Shown: positions 31,512-40,993 of the stretch, piece by piece | Layout: the number at the start of each line of letters is the position of its first letter | Position numbering within the stretch: position 1 is the first letter of the stretch | NCBI RefSeq assembly: GCF_016134045.1 | Contig: NZ_CP065916.1 | Coordinates: 1-41,363 of the forward strand | DNA from: Pelagovum pacificum | Lineage (GTDB): Bacteria; Pseudomonadota; Alphaproteobacteria; Rhodobacterales; Rhodobacteraceae | Length of the DNA: 41,363 nucleotides | Direction: 5' to 3' | Position numbers and translations under genes: made by a program | Notes under the pieces: model-generated | What the model was told of the DNA's origin: nothing | Database searches by the model: none | Seen by the model: only the letters and a program-made list of their open reading frames with translations

Positions 31512-32347
31512 AGCCGGTTCAGGATCTCGAGGTGGTAGCGGCGCAGCAGCAGGAAGCCGAAGAAGCAGAGGATCGCGATGATCGTCATCACGTAGACTTC
31601 GGACACGTAAGCCGCGTCGTACATCCCGAAGAAGCCCCGCCGCATTTCGCCGGTGACATGCATCAGCGGGTTCCACCACAGGAAGTTCTGCACCGCCGCG
31701 GGCATGTCCTCGTACATCAGGATCACCCCCGAGGCGAGGAACAGCGGCCGTGTGATGATCGACCAGATCGTGTCCCAGATCGGGAAGAAGCCGATGATCA
31801 CCCCGTTGATCAGCCCCATGCCGAGCCCCAGCATCCCCGCCATGCCGTAGGCCTTCAGGATCGGCACGGGCGAGATCGTCGCCCGCGCGTCCGTCAGCAC
31901 GAGGATGCCGGTGAACAGCAGGTAGCCGACCAGCATCGAGGTGATCGACTTCAGCAGCCAGCGGGCGATCACCGCGTCGAACCACGTCACAGCCGGGTAG
32001 GTCAGCAGCGCGGTCGAGTAGCGCATCGCGTTGGAGCTCACCCGCGTTGTCACCTGGAAATACTCGTACGGCAGGAAGCCGGTCGCGTAGAACAGGATGA
32101 AGCTCGTGCCGAGCGAGGGCGAGCGCATCAGCAGCGAGAAGCCGAGCGCGAGGATGATGATCATCCCGAGCGGCTCGAGGATCGCCCAGAGATAGCCGCC
32201 CGGCGAGCGTCCGTAGCTTGTCGACATCTCGCGCAGCATCAGCGCCACGATCGTGCGGGGCGTGGCCGGAAGCCATGCCGACCGGTGGGTCGCGCTGTGG
32301 GCCGGCTCCTGCGCGGGGCGCAGCGGGATCGGTGTGGTATCTGACAT
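31508..32347 (-). CDS. kpsM: Capsule polysaccharide ABC exporter, membrane subunit
   Basis: Encodes 279 residues from the ATG at 32347; the open frame continues upstream of it without protein character. It is an ABC-2 type permease with six hydrophobic segments from about residue 60 on, preceded by ALMLREMSTSYGRSPGGYLW (the conserved amphipathic entry of KpsM/CtrC/RfbA-like proteins) and ending LLLRRYHLEILNRL. With the KpsT ATPase at 33789 it would move a lipid-linked polymer across the inner membrane. It is transcribed away from kpsE-kpsT, which is unusual since these genes are mostly co-directional. A short inverted repeat spans the shared promoter gap. Confidence 0.9.
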   Translation of the reverse strand: MSDTTPIPLRPAQEPAHSATHRSAWLPATPRTIVALMLREMSTSYGRSPGGYLWAILEPLGMIIILALGFSLLMRSPSLGTSFILFYATGFLPYEYFQVTTRVSSNAMRYSTALLTYPAVTWFDAVIARWLLKSITSMLVGYLLFTGILVLTDARATISPVPILKAYGMAGMLGLGMGLINGVIIGFFPIWDTIWSIITRPLFLASGVILMYEDMPAAVQNFLWWNPLMHVTGEMRRGFFGMYDAAYVSEVYVMTIIAILCFFGFLLLRRYHLEILNRL

Positions 32348-32356
32348 GCGAGGCTT

Positions 32357-32410
32357 CTGGCTTTTTCTGCGTCGAAATAGTATCAAGACCGGACAGAAGA
32401 GCAAAGCCAG
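32357..32410. promoter_or_regulatory. Inverted repeat across the kpsM-kpsE divergent promoter gap
   Basis: CTGGCTTT at 32357-32364 and AAAGCCAG at 32403-32410 are exact inverted copies spaced 38 bases apart in the 81-base gap between the divergent kpsM and kpsE starts. On the minus strand TTGCTC and TACTAT, 16 bases apart, could be a kpsM promoter within it. A bound regulator or cruciform is possible; evidence is positional only. Confidence 0.3.
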
Positions 32411-32428
32411 CAGGCGTGAGGCAAGTCC

Positions 32429-33772
32429 TTGGCAGATAATGCAAAACCGGATGAGCGCCGATTGACGCTGATCGGACAGGACGGTGCGGCCCAGAAGGAC
32501 GCTCCGAAGGGTGAGGCCAAAGCGGCCCCCGCGGACACCAAGGAGGCTCCGAAAGACCCCCCGAAGACCGCTGCGAAACCCGATGATCCCAAGCCGAAGC
32601 CGCCCCCGACGGGCCCTGAGGTTATCGAGATTCGCCCCGCTGCCGGGCCGGCCCGGATGCGGCGCCGGCACTGGGGGCTCGCGCTCGTCTTCCTGCTGGG
32701 CGTGCTCGCGCCGCTCGGCGCGGCGGGCTGGTATCTCTGGGGCGCGGCGACGAACCAGTATGCCTCCGTCGTCGGCTTCACCGTCCGGCAGGAGAACGGC
32801 AGCCCCGGCGCGTCGCAGCTGCTCGGCGGTCTTGCGGAGTTCGCCGGCGCCTCAGGCGGCGGGTCGGACACCGACATCCTCTACGAGTTCATCCAGAGCC
32901 AGAACATGGTCACCCGGATCAACGAGCGGATCGACCTCGTCGAACTCTACTCGGAGAACTGGACGGAGGATCCGCTCTTCTCGCTCTGGCCCTCCGCCGG
33001 GATCGAGGAGCTGACCAACTACTGGAGCCGCATGACCCGGGTCACCTACGACCAGTCGAGCGGCCTGATCGAGCTGCAGGTCCTCGCCTTCGACCCGGAG
33101 TCCGCCTACGAGATCGCGCGCGCCATCCTCGCCGAGAGCCAGGCGCTGATCAACGAGCTGAACGCGACCGCCCGCGAAGACACCATCCGCTACGCCCAGA
33201 ACGACCTCGAGCAGGCGATGGTGGAGCTTCGCGACGCGCGCGAACAGATGACCGTGTTCCGCACCCGTACCCAGATCCCCGACCCCGAGGTCGATCTCGA
33301 GGGCCGGATGGGCGTTCTGAACAACCTGCAGCAGCAGCTCGCCGAGGCGCTGATCGAGCTCGACCTCCTGCTCGGGGGCGACGCCGCCGAGACCGACCCC
33401 CGCGTGGTGCAGGCCCGGCGGCGGATCGACGTGATCCGGGGCCGGATCACCGAGGAACGCCAGAGCTTCGCCTCCGCCGAGGGCAACGTCACGGGCGAGG
33501 ACTACCCGACCCTGATGGCCGAGTACGAGGGGCTGATGGTCGACCGCGAGTTCGCGGAGCAGAACTACGTGACCGCGCGCGCCTCGCTGGAGCTGGCGCA
33601 GACCAACGCGCAGCGCCAGAGCCGCTACCTCGCGGTCTATATCGAGCCGACGGAGCCGCAGCGCGCGGAATATCCCCGGCGGCTGGTCCTGTTCGGGCTG
33701 ATCGCCTTCTTCCTGGTGCTCGCCTGGGCGATCATGTCGCTGATCTACTATTCCGTGCGGGACAGCCGGTAA
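32429..33772 (+). CDS. kpsE: Capsule export periplasmic adaptor (KpsE/CtrB, polysaccharide co-polymerase type)
   Basis: Encodes 447 residues from a TTG at 32429 with GTGAGG upstream; the next in-frame ATG (codon 77) would drop the whole cytoplasmic tail. It has an unusual lysine/alanine/proline-rich N-terminal tail (about residues 20-65), a membrane helix (about 82-104), and a long periplasmic region with coiled-coil heptads (about 250-390: NDLEQAMVELRDAREQM, LQQQLAEALIELDLLL). A proline-containing EPTEPQRAEYPRR leads into the second helix (about 416-440). This is the KpsE/CtrB/BexC layout, bridging the inner-membrane ABC transporter to the outer-membrane export protein. kpsT follows after 16 bases. 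Confidence 0.9.
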   Translation: MADNAKPDERRLTLIGQDGAAQKDAPKGEAKAAPADTKEAPKDPPKTAAKPDDPKPKPPPTGPEVIEIRPAAGPARMRRRHWGLALVFLLGVLAPLGAAGWYLWGAATNQYASVVGFTVRQENGSPGASQLLGGLAEFAGASGGGSDTDILYEFIQSQNMVTRINERIDLVELYSENWTEDPLFSLWPSAGIEELTNYWSRMTRVTYDQSSGLIELQVLAFDPESAYEIARAILAESQALINELNATAREDTIRYAQNDLEQAMVELRDAREQMTVFRTRTQIPDPEVDLEGRMGVLNNLQQQLAEALIELDLLLGGDAAETDPRVVQARRRIDVIRGRITEERQSFASAEGNVTGEDYPTLMAEYEGLMVDREFAEQNYVTARASLELAQTNAQRQSRYLAVYIEPTEPQRAEYPRRLVLFGLIAFFLVLAWAIMSLIYYSVRDSR

Positions 33773-33788
33773 GCGAAGGGCGGGGACC

Positions 33789-34466
33789 ATGATCCGCTTC
33801 GAACACCTGTCGAAAAGCTTCTGGATCCGGGGCCACAAGAAGGTCGTGATCGACGATCTGACGATGACCCTGCCGACCGGCAAGTCGCTGGCGCTGCTCG
33901 GCCGGAACGGCGCGGGCAAGACCACGCTTTTGTCGATCATCGCCGGCATCCAGGCGGCGGATTCGGGTGAAGTGATCTCGGACGGGACGATCTCCTGGCC
34001 GGTGGCCTTCGGCGGCTCGTTCCACCGCGATCTGACCGGCGCGCAGAACGTGCGCTTCGTGGCTCGCGCCTACGGCGTCGACAGCGAGGAGCTGATCGAG
34101 TTCGTCGAGGATTTCGCCGAGATCGGCCGCCATTTCCACATGCCGGTGCGCAGCTATTCCGCCGGTATGCGGGCGCGCCTGACCTTCGGACTGTCGATGG
34201 GGATCCGCTTCGACACCTACCTGATCGACGAGGTCACGGCCGTCGGCGACGCCAACTTCAACCGCAAGAGCCAGGCCGTCTTCCTCGCCCGCGTGAAGAA
34301 TGCCAGCGCCATCATGGTCAGCCACTCCACCGGCAAGCTGCGCGGCTTCTGCGACAGTGGTATCGTGCTGAACGACGGGCGGATGGAATATTACGACGAC
34401 CTCGACGAAGCGATCGCCCGCCACGAGGAAATCAACCTCACCCCGCTGGCGCGCAAGCGCGCCTGA
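33789..34466 (+). CDS. kpsT: Capsule polysaccharide ABC exporter, ATPase subunit
   Basis: Encodes 225 residues. Walker A is LLGRNGAGKTTLLS (about 36-49), the ABC signature is RSYSAGMRARLTFGLSMG (about 121), and Walker B is TYLIDEVTAVGDANF (about 141), with the H-loop in IMVSHST. The spacing and the DEVTAVGD form are characteristic of KpsT/CtrD/BexA capsule exporters rather than Wzt, and there is no C-terminal carbohydrate-binding extension, so recognition of the lipid end rather than the polymer is expected. It is the last gene of the kpsE-kpsT unit; a hairpin lies 24 bases after the stop. Confidence 0.95.
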   Translation: MIRFEHLSKSFWIRGHKKVVIDDLTMTLPTGKSLALLGRNGAGKTTLLSIIAGIQAADSGEVISDGTISWPVAFGGSFHRDLTGAQNVRFVARAYGVDSEELIEFVEDFAEIGRHFHMPVRSYSAGMRARLTFGLSMGIRFDTYLIDEVTAVGDANFNRKSQAVFLARVKNASAIMVSHSTGKLRGFCDSGIVLNDGRMEYYDDLDEAIARHEEINLTPLARKRA

Positions 34467-34489
34467 TCCCTAAAACTTTAGTCTGATCC

Positions 34490-34512
34490 GGCGCGAAAAC
34501 CGCTTTTGCGCC
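34490..34512 (+). terminator. Terminator-like hairpin after kpsT
   Basis: GGCGCGAAA...TTTTGCGCC pairs over nine positions (one G-T wobble) around a five-base loop, 24 bases downstream of the kpsT stop. It contains a TTTT run in its 3' arm but no trailing T-tract. A small symmetric CTAAAACTTTAG lies just before it at 34470-34481. Confidence 0.45.
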
Positions 34513-34588
34513 GCCGCCCCGCGCCGGCCGCCGCCCGGTCGCGCTCCGAGGGTCCCTTTCGTGTTCAACGACGCGTGGGGGCGCCGTC

Positions 34589-37495
34589 ATGGGATATATC
34601 TCTGTCCGGGGGACGCTGCGGCTCGGCGCCGATCAACTCGACATCGGGATCAGCGACCTGCGGCTCGGGACGGTCTCGTCCTCCTCCGCGGTGGTCTACG
34701 GCACGACGGGGCGGCTCGGCGGGCTGTTCACGCTGCGGTTGCCGTCGAACGGAATGGCGTCGCTCAAGGACAGCGTGATCTTCGGCAGTTCCGCCTACAC
34801 CGCCGCGCCCGACCTCGGGCTGATCGACATCGGCCGGGGGCCGGAAGTCGCGACCGGGCTCGACAGCGCGGGCCGGTTCGTCTTCACCGACACCGACGCG
34901 AGCGGGGCGCTGAACGGATCCCGCACGAAGCCCGGTCCGTCGCAGCTAACCGGATGGGTGACGCAGGTCGATCAGGCCAATTCAGGCACTGTTTTCGCAG
35001 CGGACACCCGGGGCGGCATCCTGTTCTTCGGCCACGACGGATCCGGCGGGCTGACCGGTGGCAGCATGGTCGCCGACACCTCTGCCAGCCACCTCGCGCG
35101 GGTCACGGCGACGGCCACGGCACGGATCGGCAGCAACGACTACCTGTTCGCCGCGGACTCGGTCGAGAAGGGGGTCACGTCGCTGCGGGTCGGGACCGGC
35201 GGCGCGACGGTGAAGGACGCCATCGGCGCGGCCGACGGGATCGGCATCATGACCCCGACCGACATCGCCACGGCGACGGTGCTGGGCGAGACTTTCGTCC
35301 TGCTCGCCTCCTCCGCCTCGGGCGGCGGAGCGCTGAGCGTCTTCAAGGCCTCCTCCTCCGGTTCGCTCAGTCTTGCCGACCACGTCACAGATACTCTGCT
35401 CACCCGGTTCGGGCAGGCGCAGACCCTTGTGACGGTGCAATCGGGCGACCGCACCTTCGTCGTCGCGGGGGGCGGGGACCTCGGCCTGTCGCTCTTCGTG
35501 CTGCTGCCGGGCGGGCGGCTCGTGCATCTGGAGAGCATCGCCGACACGACCTCGATCGGGCTTGGCGGGGTGCAGGCGGTCACCGCCGCGAAGGTCGGCT
35601 CCCGGATCGAGATCCTCGCCGCCTCACAGAACGAGGCCGGGCTCACCCAGCTGGCCGTCTCCGTCGCTGAGCAGGGCGTCGACCGGCGCGCCGCCACCTC
35701 CGGCAGCAGCCTGTCGGGCGGCAATGGCGACGATCTGCTTGCCGGGCGGGGTGGGATGGATTCGCTCTACGGCGGCAGCGGCGACGACATCCTGTTCGAC
35801 GGAGCCGGGGCCGACCTGATGCATGGCGGGGCAGGGGACGACATCTTCATCTTCGCGGCGGACGGCGATACCGATCGGGTCTACGGGTTCGAGCCGGGGC
35901 GTGACAGGCTCGATCTCTCGGCGTTTCCGTTCCTCTACGATACCTCCGCCATCGCCTACGGCGCGATGTCCTGGGGCGCGCGCCTGACGGTCGGGGACGA
36001 GGTGATCGACCTCCACAGCGCCTCTGGCGGAGCCCTGTCGCGCAGCGAAGCGATCGGCGCGGTGGAACTCGACGGCGGCCACCGCACCGCCGCGGTGCCG
36101 AGCGACCTGCCCCCGGTCGAACAGGGCGATCCGCCGCCCGACATTCCGCTCCCCCCGCCGCCCGCCGACCCGGGCCGCACGGTCGAGGGCACGGCCGGGC
36201 AGGACATCCTCGAGGGCGGCGGCCAGGACGACCTGCTGCGCGCCGGCGCCGGATCGGATTCGCTCTACGGCGGCTACGGCAACGACCGGCTGGAGGGCGG
36301 CGACGGCGACGACCGGCTGCTCGGGGGCGAGGGCGCGGACTGGCTCGACGGCGGGGCAGGGGCGGACAACCTGTTCGGCGGTGGCGGACATGATCGTCTT
36401 TCAGGAGGACCGCAAGATGATCTTCTGATCGGCGGCTCGGGCAACGATACACTTTGGGGCGACACCCATCAGGATCGCCTTTCAGGAGGAGACGGCCGCG
36501 ACAGTCTCTATGGTGGCAGCGGTCATGACCAGTTGTTCGGTGAGGCTGATTCCGACTTCCTTTTTGGAGGGTGGGGTAATGACTTCCTTCGTGGAGGCTC
36601 GGGAGACGATGATCTTGCCGGGAACGAGGGCTATGATCGGATTGAAGGAGAGCACGGCAACGATCGCCTTTATGGAGATGGTGGTGAGGACAACATGAGT
36701 GGCCAGTCGGGTCACGACCTCATTGCCGGAGGTCACGGCAACGACCGGCTGTCTGGGGGGGATGGCTACGATCTGCTTTACGGCGGCACCGGAAATGATG
36801 CGATGTATGGGGATGCAGGCAAAGACAATCTGAATGGGCACGACGGCCATGATAAAATGGCAGGTGGTTCTAACGACGATCGTTTATCTGGTGGGGGTGG
36901 CTATGACTTACTTTATGGCGGCAGCGGTAACGATGTGATCTATGGTGACCCGGGAAATGATAATCTCATCGCACATGAAGGCGGGGACCGGCTTTATGCA
37001 GGCTCTGGCCACGATCGACTCTCGGGCGGTGGCGGAGATGACACTCTGATCGGTGGGACTGGCCGAGACGTACTCTACGGCGACCCGGGCAACGATCGGA
37101 TGGACGGTGGTTCCGACCACGACCGGATGAGTGGAGGTTCAGGGCGGGACCTGCTCTTTGGCGGTAGCGGCAACGATAATATGCATGGCGGCAGTGGTAA
37201 TGATCACATGCTGGGTGGATCAGGACGTGATCGGATATCCGGGGGATCTGGCCGCGATGTGCTTTCGGGCGGTAGCTCAGCCGACGACTTCGTCTTCGAC
37301 CGATCGTCCGGCCATGACCGGATCACCGATTTCAACGTCTGGCAGGACGATCTGCAGTTCTACGGGATGAGCCGGTCGGCGGTGAAGGTGAGCGCGACCT
37401 CCGCTGGCCTGCTGGTCACCTGGGACGACGACAGCGTGCTGCTCCAGGGGCTCGGGGGCTGGGCGGCGGACAAGATCGACATGGATTTCGGCTGA
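34589..37495 (+). CDS. Large RTX calcium-binding protein, probable type I secretion substrate
   Basis: Encodes 968 residues from the ATG at 34589. No signal peptide is present, as expected for type I secretion. Residues 1-365 are beta-rich with repeating VADTS.ASHLARVTATATAR-like and FVVAGGGDLGLSLFVLLPGG-like blades, resembling a beta-propeller. RTX nonapeptides (GGxGxDxLx) begin near 370, pause at a proline-rich linker near 505-535 (PPPDIPLPPPPADPG), then run densely from about 540 to 905. The tail has the usual SADDFVFDRSSGHDRITDFN and ends LDMDFG-like. Calcium outside the cell folds such repeats. No HlyB/HlyD genes are in the window. Base use changes within the second RTX block (about 36370-37250), which is AT-richer. 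Confidence 0.88.
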   Translation: MGYISVRGTLRLGADQLDIGISDLRLGTVSSSSAVVYGTTGRLGGLFTLRLPSNGMASLKDSVIFGSSAYTAAPDLGLIDIGRGPEVATGLDSAGRFVFTDTDASGALNGSRTKPGPSQLTGWVTQVDQANSGTVFAADTRGGILFFGHDGSGGLTGGSMVADTSASHLARVTATATARIGSNDYLFAADSVEKGVTSLRVGTGGATVKDAIGAADGIGIMTPTDIATATVLGETFVLLASSASGGGALSVFKASSSGSLSLADHVTDTLLTRFGQAQTLVTVQSGDRTFVVAGGGDLGLSLFVLLPGGRLVHLESIADTTSIGLGGVQAVTAAKVGSRIEILAASQNEAGLTQLAVSVAEQGVDRRAATSGSSLSGGNGDDLLAGRGGMDSLYGGSGDDILFDGAGADLMHGGAGDDIFIFAADGDTDRVYGFEPGRDRLDLSAFPFLYDTSAIAYGAMSWGARLTVGDEVIDLHSASGGALSRSEAIGAVELDGGHRTAAVPSDLPPVEQGDPPPDIPLPPPPADPGRTVEGTAGQDILEGGGQDDLLRAGAGSDSLYGGYGNDRLEGGDGDDRLLGGEGADWLDGGAGADNLFGGGGHDRLSGGPQDDLLIGGSGNDTLWGDTHQDRLSGGDGRDSLYGGSGHDQLFGEADSDFLFGGWGNDFLRGGSGDDDLAGNEGYDRIEGEHGNDRLYGDGGEDNMSGQSGHDLIAGGHGNDRLSGGDGYDLLYGGTGNDAMYGDAGKDNLNGHDGHDKMAGGSNDDRLSGGGGYDLLYGGSGNDVIYGDPGNDNLIAHEGGDRLYAGSGHDRLSGGGGDDTLIGGTGRDVLYGDPGNDRMDGGSDHDRMSGGSGRDLLFGGSGNDNMHGGSGNDHMLGGSGRDRISGGSGRDVLSGGSSADDFVFDRSSGHDRITDFNVWQDDLQFYGMSRSAVKVSATSAGLLVTWDDDSVLLQGLGGWAADKIDMDFG

Positions 37496-38683
<1,188 letters not shown>

Positions 38684-38698
38684 GGTCTGTTCTGTGGT

Positions 38699-40993
38699 TC
38701 AGCCGAGGTCAAAGCTGTCGGTCGTGAAGTCGGTCGTCTGCACGCCTTCGAAGATCGTGAGGAGGTCCAGCTCGTCGGCGTCGATGACGCTATTGTTGTT
38801 GGTGTCAGAAGCCCGGAACAGACCGCTGTCCTCGCCGTCGTCGACCACGAGGTAGAAGGTGTCGCCATCGTCCTGGAACTCGAAGGTTGCGTTGTTCCCG
38901 TCTAGGTTCGCCAGGTAATTCGCCACCTGTCCCGCATCCGTCAGGGATGCGGCATTCCCGGTTGTCTGCAGGATCTCGATCGTATCGTCGCTTACACCCT
39001 GCCCGGTCACGAATCCGACGGTGGTACCGTAGGAGGCATCCGACCCATCGCGGAACAGGAACGTATCTCCTTCAGCCTGGGCGAAGTCCGTTATGGTGTC
39101 GACGCCCTCTGCCGAGCTGTCACCGTAGTTGCGTAGGAACTGGTCCTGGCCGGACCCGCCGGTCAGGATGTCGTTGCCGGCTCCTCCGATGAGGAGGTCG
39201 TCGTCGGCCGCGCCGTCGAGTTGGTCATGACCTGTGCCGCCATAGAGGCCGTCATTTCCGTCATTGCCGGCAAGGCTGTCATCGTGCTCGCCCCCACTCA
39301 GGAAGTCGTCACCGGTACCCCCGTAGAGGAAGTCGTACCCCTCATCGCCGAAGAGGCTATCGTTGCCGTTGTCACCATAAAGGTGGTCGTTATATCGCCC
39401 GCCCGACAGTCGATCCTCGCCGTTTCCTCCATAGAGTCTGTCATTTCCGTCATTGCCGGCGAGTCGATCGTTGTTTTCATCTCCGCTGAGAAAGTCGTCG
39501 CCGAGGCCGCCTTCGAGGATGTCGTCACCCTCGTCACCGAAGAGGCTGTCATTGCCGTTTCCTCCACTGATGCGGTCGTTATGGCGACCACCTGACAGTC
39601 GATCTTCCCCATCGCCTCCGTAGACCTTGTCATTTCCGTCATTGCCGGCGAGTCGATCGTTGTTTTCATCTCCGCTGAGAAAGTCGTCGCCGAGGCCACC
39701 TTCGAGGATGTCGTCACCCTCGTCACCGAAGAGGCTGTCATTGCCGTTTCCTCCACCGATGCGATCGTTATGGCGACCACCTGACAGTCGATCCTCCCCA
39801 TCGCCTCCGTAGACCTTGTCATTTCCGTCATTGCCGGCGAGTCGATCGCGACCCTTGCCACCGTTCAGGTAATCACTGCCGGTTCCCCCCTCGAGGATGT
39901 CATCCCCGTCGTCACCGTAGATCGTGTCGTAACCGTCACCACCGCCAAGCCGGTCGTTATGACGGCCGCCCGAGATGCGATCCTTGCCATTGCCACCGTA
40001 AACCTTGTCGTTGCCGTCATTACCGACCATGCGATCGTTGCCGTCGCCGCCGCTCAGGTAATCGCTTCCGGTCCCGCCCTCGACCCGGTCATCGCCGTCA
40101 TCGCCGTAAACCGTATCGTAGCCATTGCCACCACCGACGTGGTCGTTGCCGCGCCCGCCCGAGATACGGTCCCGCCCGTCGCCTCCATAGACCTTGTCGT
40201 TGCCGTCGTTGCCGACCATGCGGTCATCGTCATCACCTCCACTCATGTAGTCGCTGCCGCTGCCGCCATACAGCCGGTCGTCCCCGTCATCGCCGTACAT
40301 TCGGTCACGCCCGCGCCCGCCGTACATCATGTCTTTGCCATTACCGCCCGACATCACGTCGTCACCGTTCTCGCCTTTGAGAACATCGTTGCCGTTCTTG
40401 CCGACCAAGCGATCCGAGCCACCCCGCCCATAGAGCCGATCATCATCATTGCCGCCGCGCAGGTGATTGTACCCTTCGTCGCCGACCAGTCGCATGCTAC
40501 CGGAGGGAGAGGATGATCCACCATCACCATACATCGCATCCAGATCGACCGTGCCGGTGGTCTTGCCGTAATGCTGGGTGACCATCACGACGCGCTGGCC
40601 CTGGTATTCGCCCACGACGACGCCGATCCCGACCAAGTCGTAAGGGTGGGTCTTGGACAGGATGTTCGACCGGTGGCCGGGGCTTTCCATGAGGTTGGCG
40701 TGGATCTGGCGAATCTCGGCCTTCAGGTCGGACCCGACGGCCGAGAGCAGCGCGATGTTCTCGCCCACGTTCCAGGACTTGCTCATGTCGAAGCCGCCGT
40801 TGCCGATCCGCTCGCCGAGGGACAGCCCGTCGCCGTAATGGCCGAAGTAGTCCTTGCGCAGCATCAGGGCCGAGTAATCCTCGGCCGAGTTGTTCAGGTT
40901 CTGCTCGAGCTTGAGGGCGGTCAGTCCGTACTTGCGACGTTCGGCATTGATGACGTCGAGCATGTAGCGCTCGATGCTGGAAGCGTTGCTCAT
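38699..40993 (-). CDS. CAP (SCP/PR-1) domain RTX protein with C-terminal EF-hand
   Basis: Encodes 764 residues from the ATG at 40993 (MSNASSIERYMLDVINAERR), the usual start point of these CAP domains; an ATG 78 bases upstream would add a tail without homology. Residues about 5-145 are the CAP domain (NNSAEDYSALMLRKDYFGHY, then ENIALLS, LMESPGHRSNILS and the final TQHYGK). About 165-620 are RTX nonapeptides, including five 63-residue super-repeats. The tail has DTITDFAQAEGDTFLF and an EF-hand-like loop DTNNNSVIDADE (about 730-741). There is no signal peptide, so it is a probable type I secretion substrate. CAP domains bind lipids or act on cell-surface targets; its role here is unknown. The stop lies 15 bases from that of glf, convergent. 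Confidence 0.88.
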   Translation of the reverse strand: MSNASSIERYMLDVINAERRKYGLTALKLEQNLNNSAEDYSALMLRKDYFGHYGDGLSLGERIGNGGFDMSKSWNVGENIALLSAVGSDLKAEIRQIHANLMESPGHRSNILSKTHPYDLVGIGVVVGEYQGQRVVMVTQHYGKTTGTVDLDAMYGDGGSSSPSGSMRLVGDEGYNHLRGGNDDDRLYGRGGSDRLVGKNGNDVLKGENGDDVMSGGNGKDMMYGGRGRDRMYGDDGDDRLYGGSGSDYMSGGDDDDRMVGNDGNDKVYGGDGRDRISGGRGNDHVGGGNGYDTVYGDDGDDRVEGGTGSDYLSGGDGNDRMVGNDGNDKVYGGNGKDRISGGRHNDRLGGGDGYDTIYGDDGDDILEGGTGSDYLNGGKGRDRLAGNDGNDKVYGGDGEDRLSGGRHNDRIGGGNGNDSLFGDEGDDILEGGLGDDFLSGDENNDRLAGNDGNDKVYGGDGEDRLSGGRHNDRISGGNGNDSLFGDEGDDILEGGLGDDFLSGDENNDRLAGNDGNDRLYGGNGEDRLSGGRYNDHLYGDNGNDSLFGDEGYDFLYGGTGDDFLSGGEHDDSLAGNDGNDGLYGGTGHDQLDGAADDDLLIGGAGNDILTGGSGQDQFLRNYGDSSAEGVDTITDFAQAEGDTFLFRDGSDASYGTTVGFVTGQGVSDDTIEILQTTGNAASLTDAGQVANYLANLDGNNATFEFQDDGDTFYLVVDDGEDSGLFRASDTNNNSVIDADELDLLTIFEGVQTTDFTTDSFDLG
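39275..40219 (-). repeat. Five tandem 189-bp units (63-residue RTX super-repeat)
   Basis: Seven nonapeptides form a 63-residue unit starting (M/L)(V/A)GNDGNDK that recurs at exact period from 40219 down to 39275. Units at 39653-39841 and 39464-39652 are nearly identical at DNA level (a handful of substitutions), while the outer units have diverged, indicating recent unit duplication inside an older array. A partial sixth unit follows below 39275. Confidence 0.9.

Noticed and set aside
39275..40219. The regular 189-bp repeats looked at first like a possible CRISPR or satellite array.
   Set aside because: Units are contiguous, in frame, lack spacers, and encode calcium-binding nonapeptides.
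38887..40516. Plus-strand frames opposite the RTX array with repeated valine/isoleucine/alanine-rich translation (for example 39959-40516).
   Set aside because: They are the antisense of the repeated Gly-Asp-rich codons, so their periodicity is inherited from the RTX gene.
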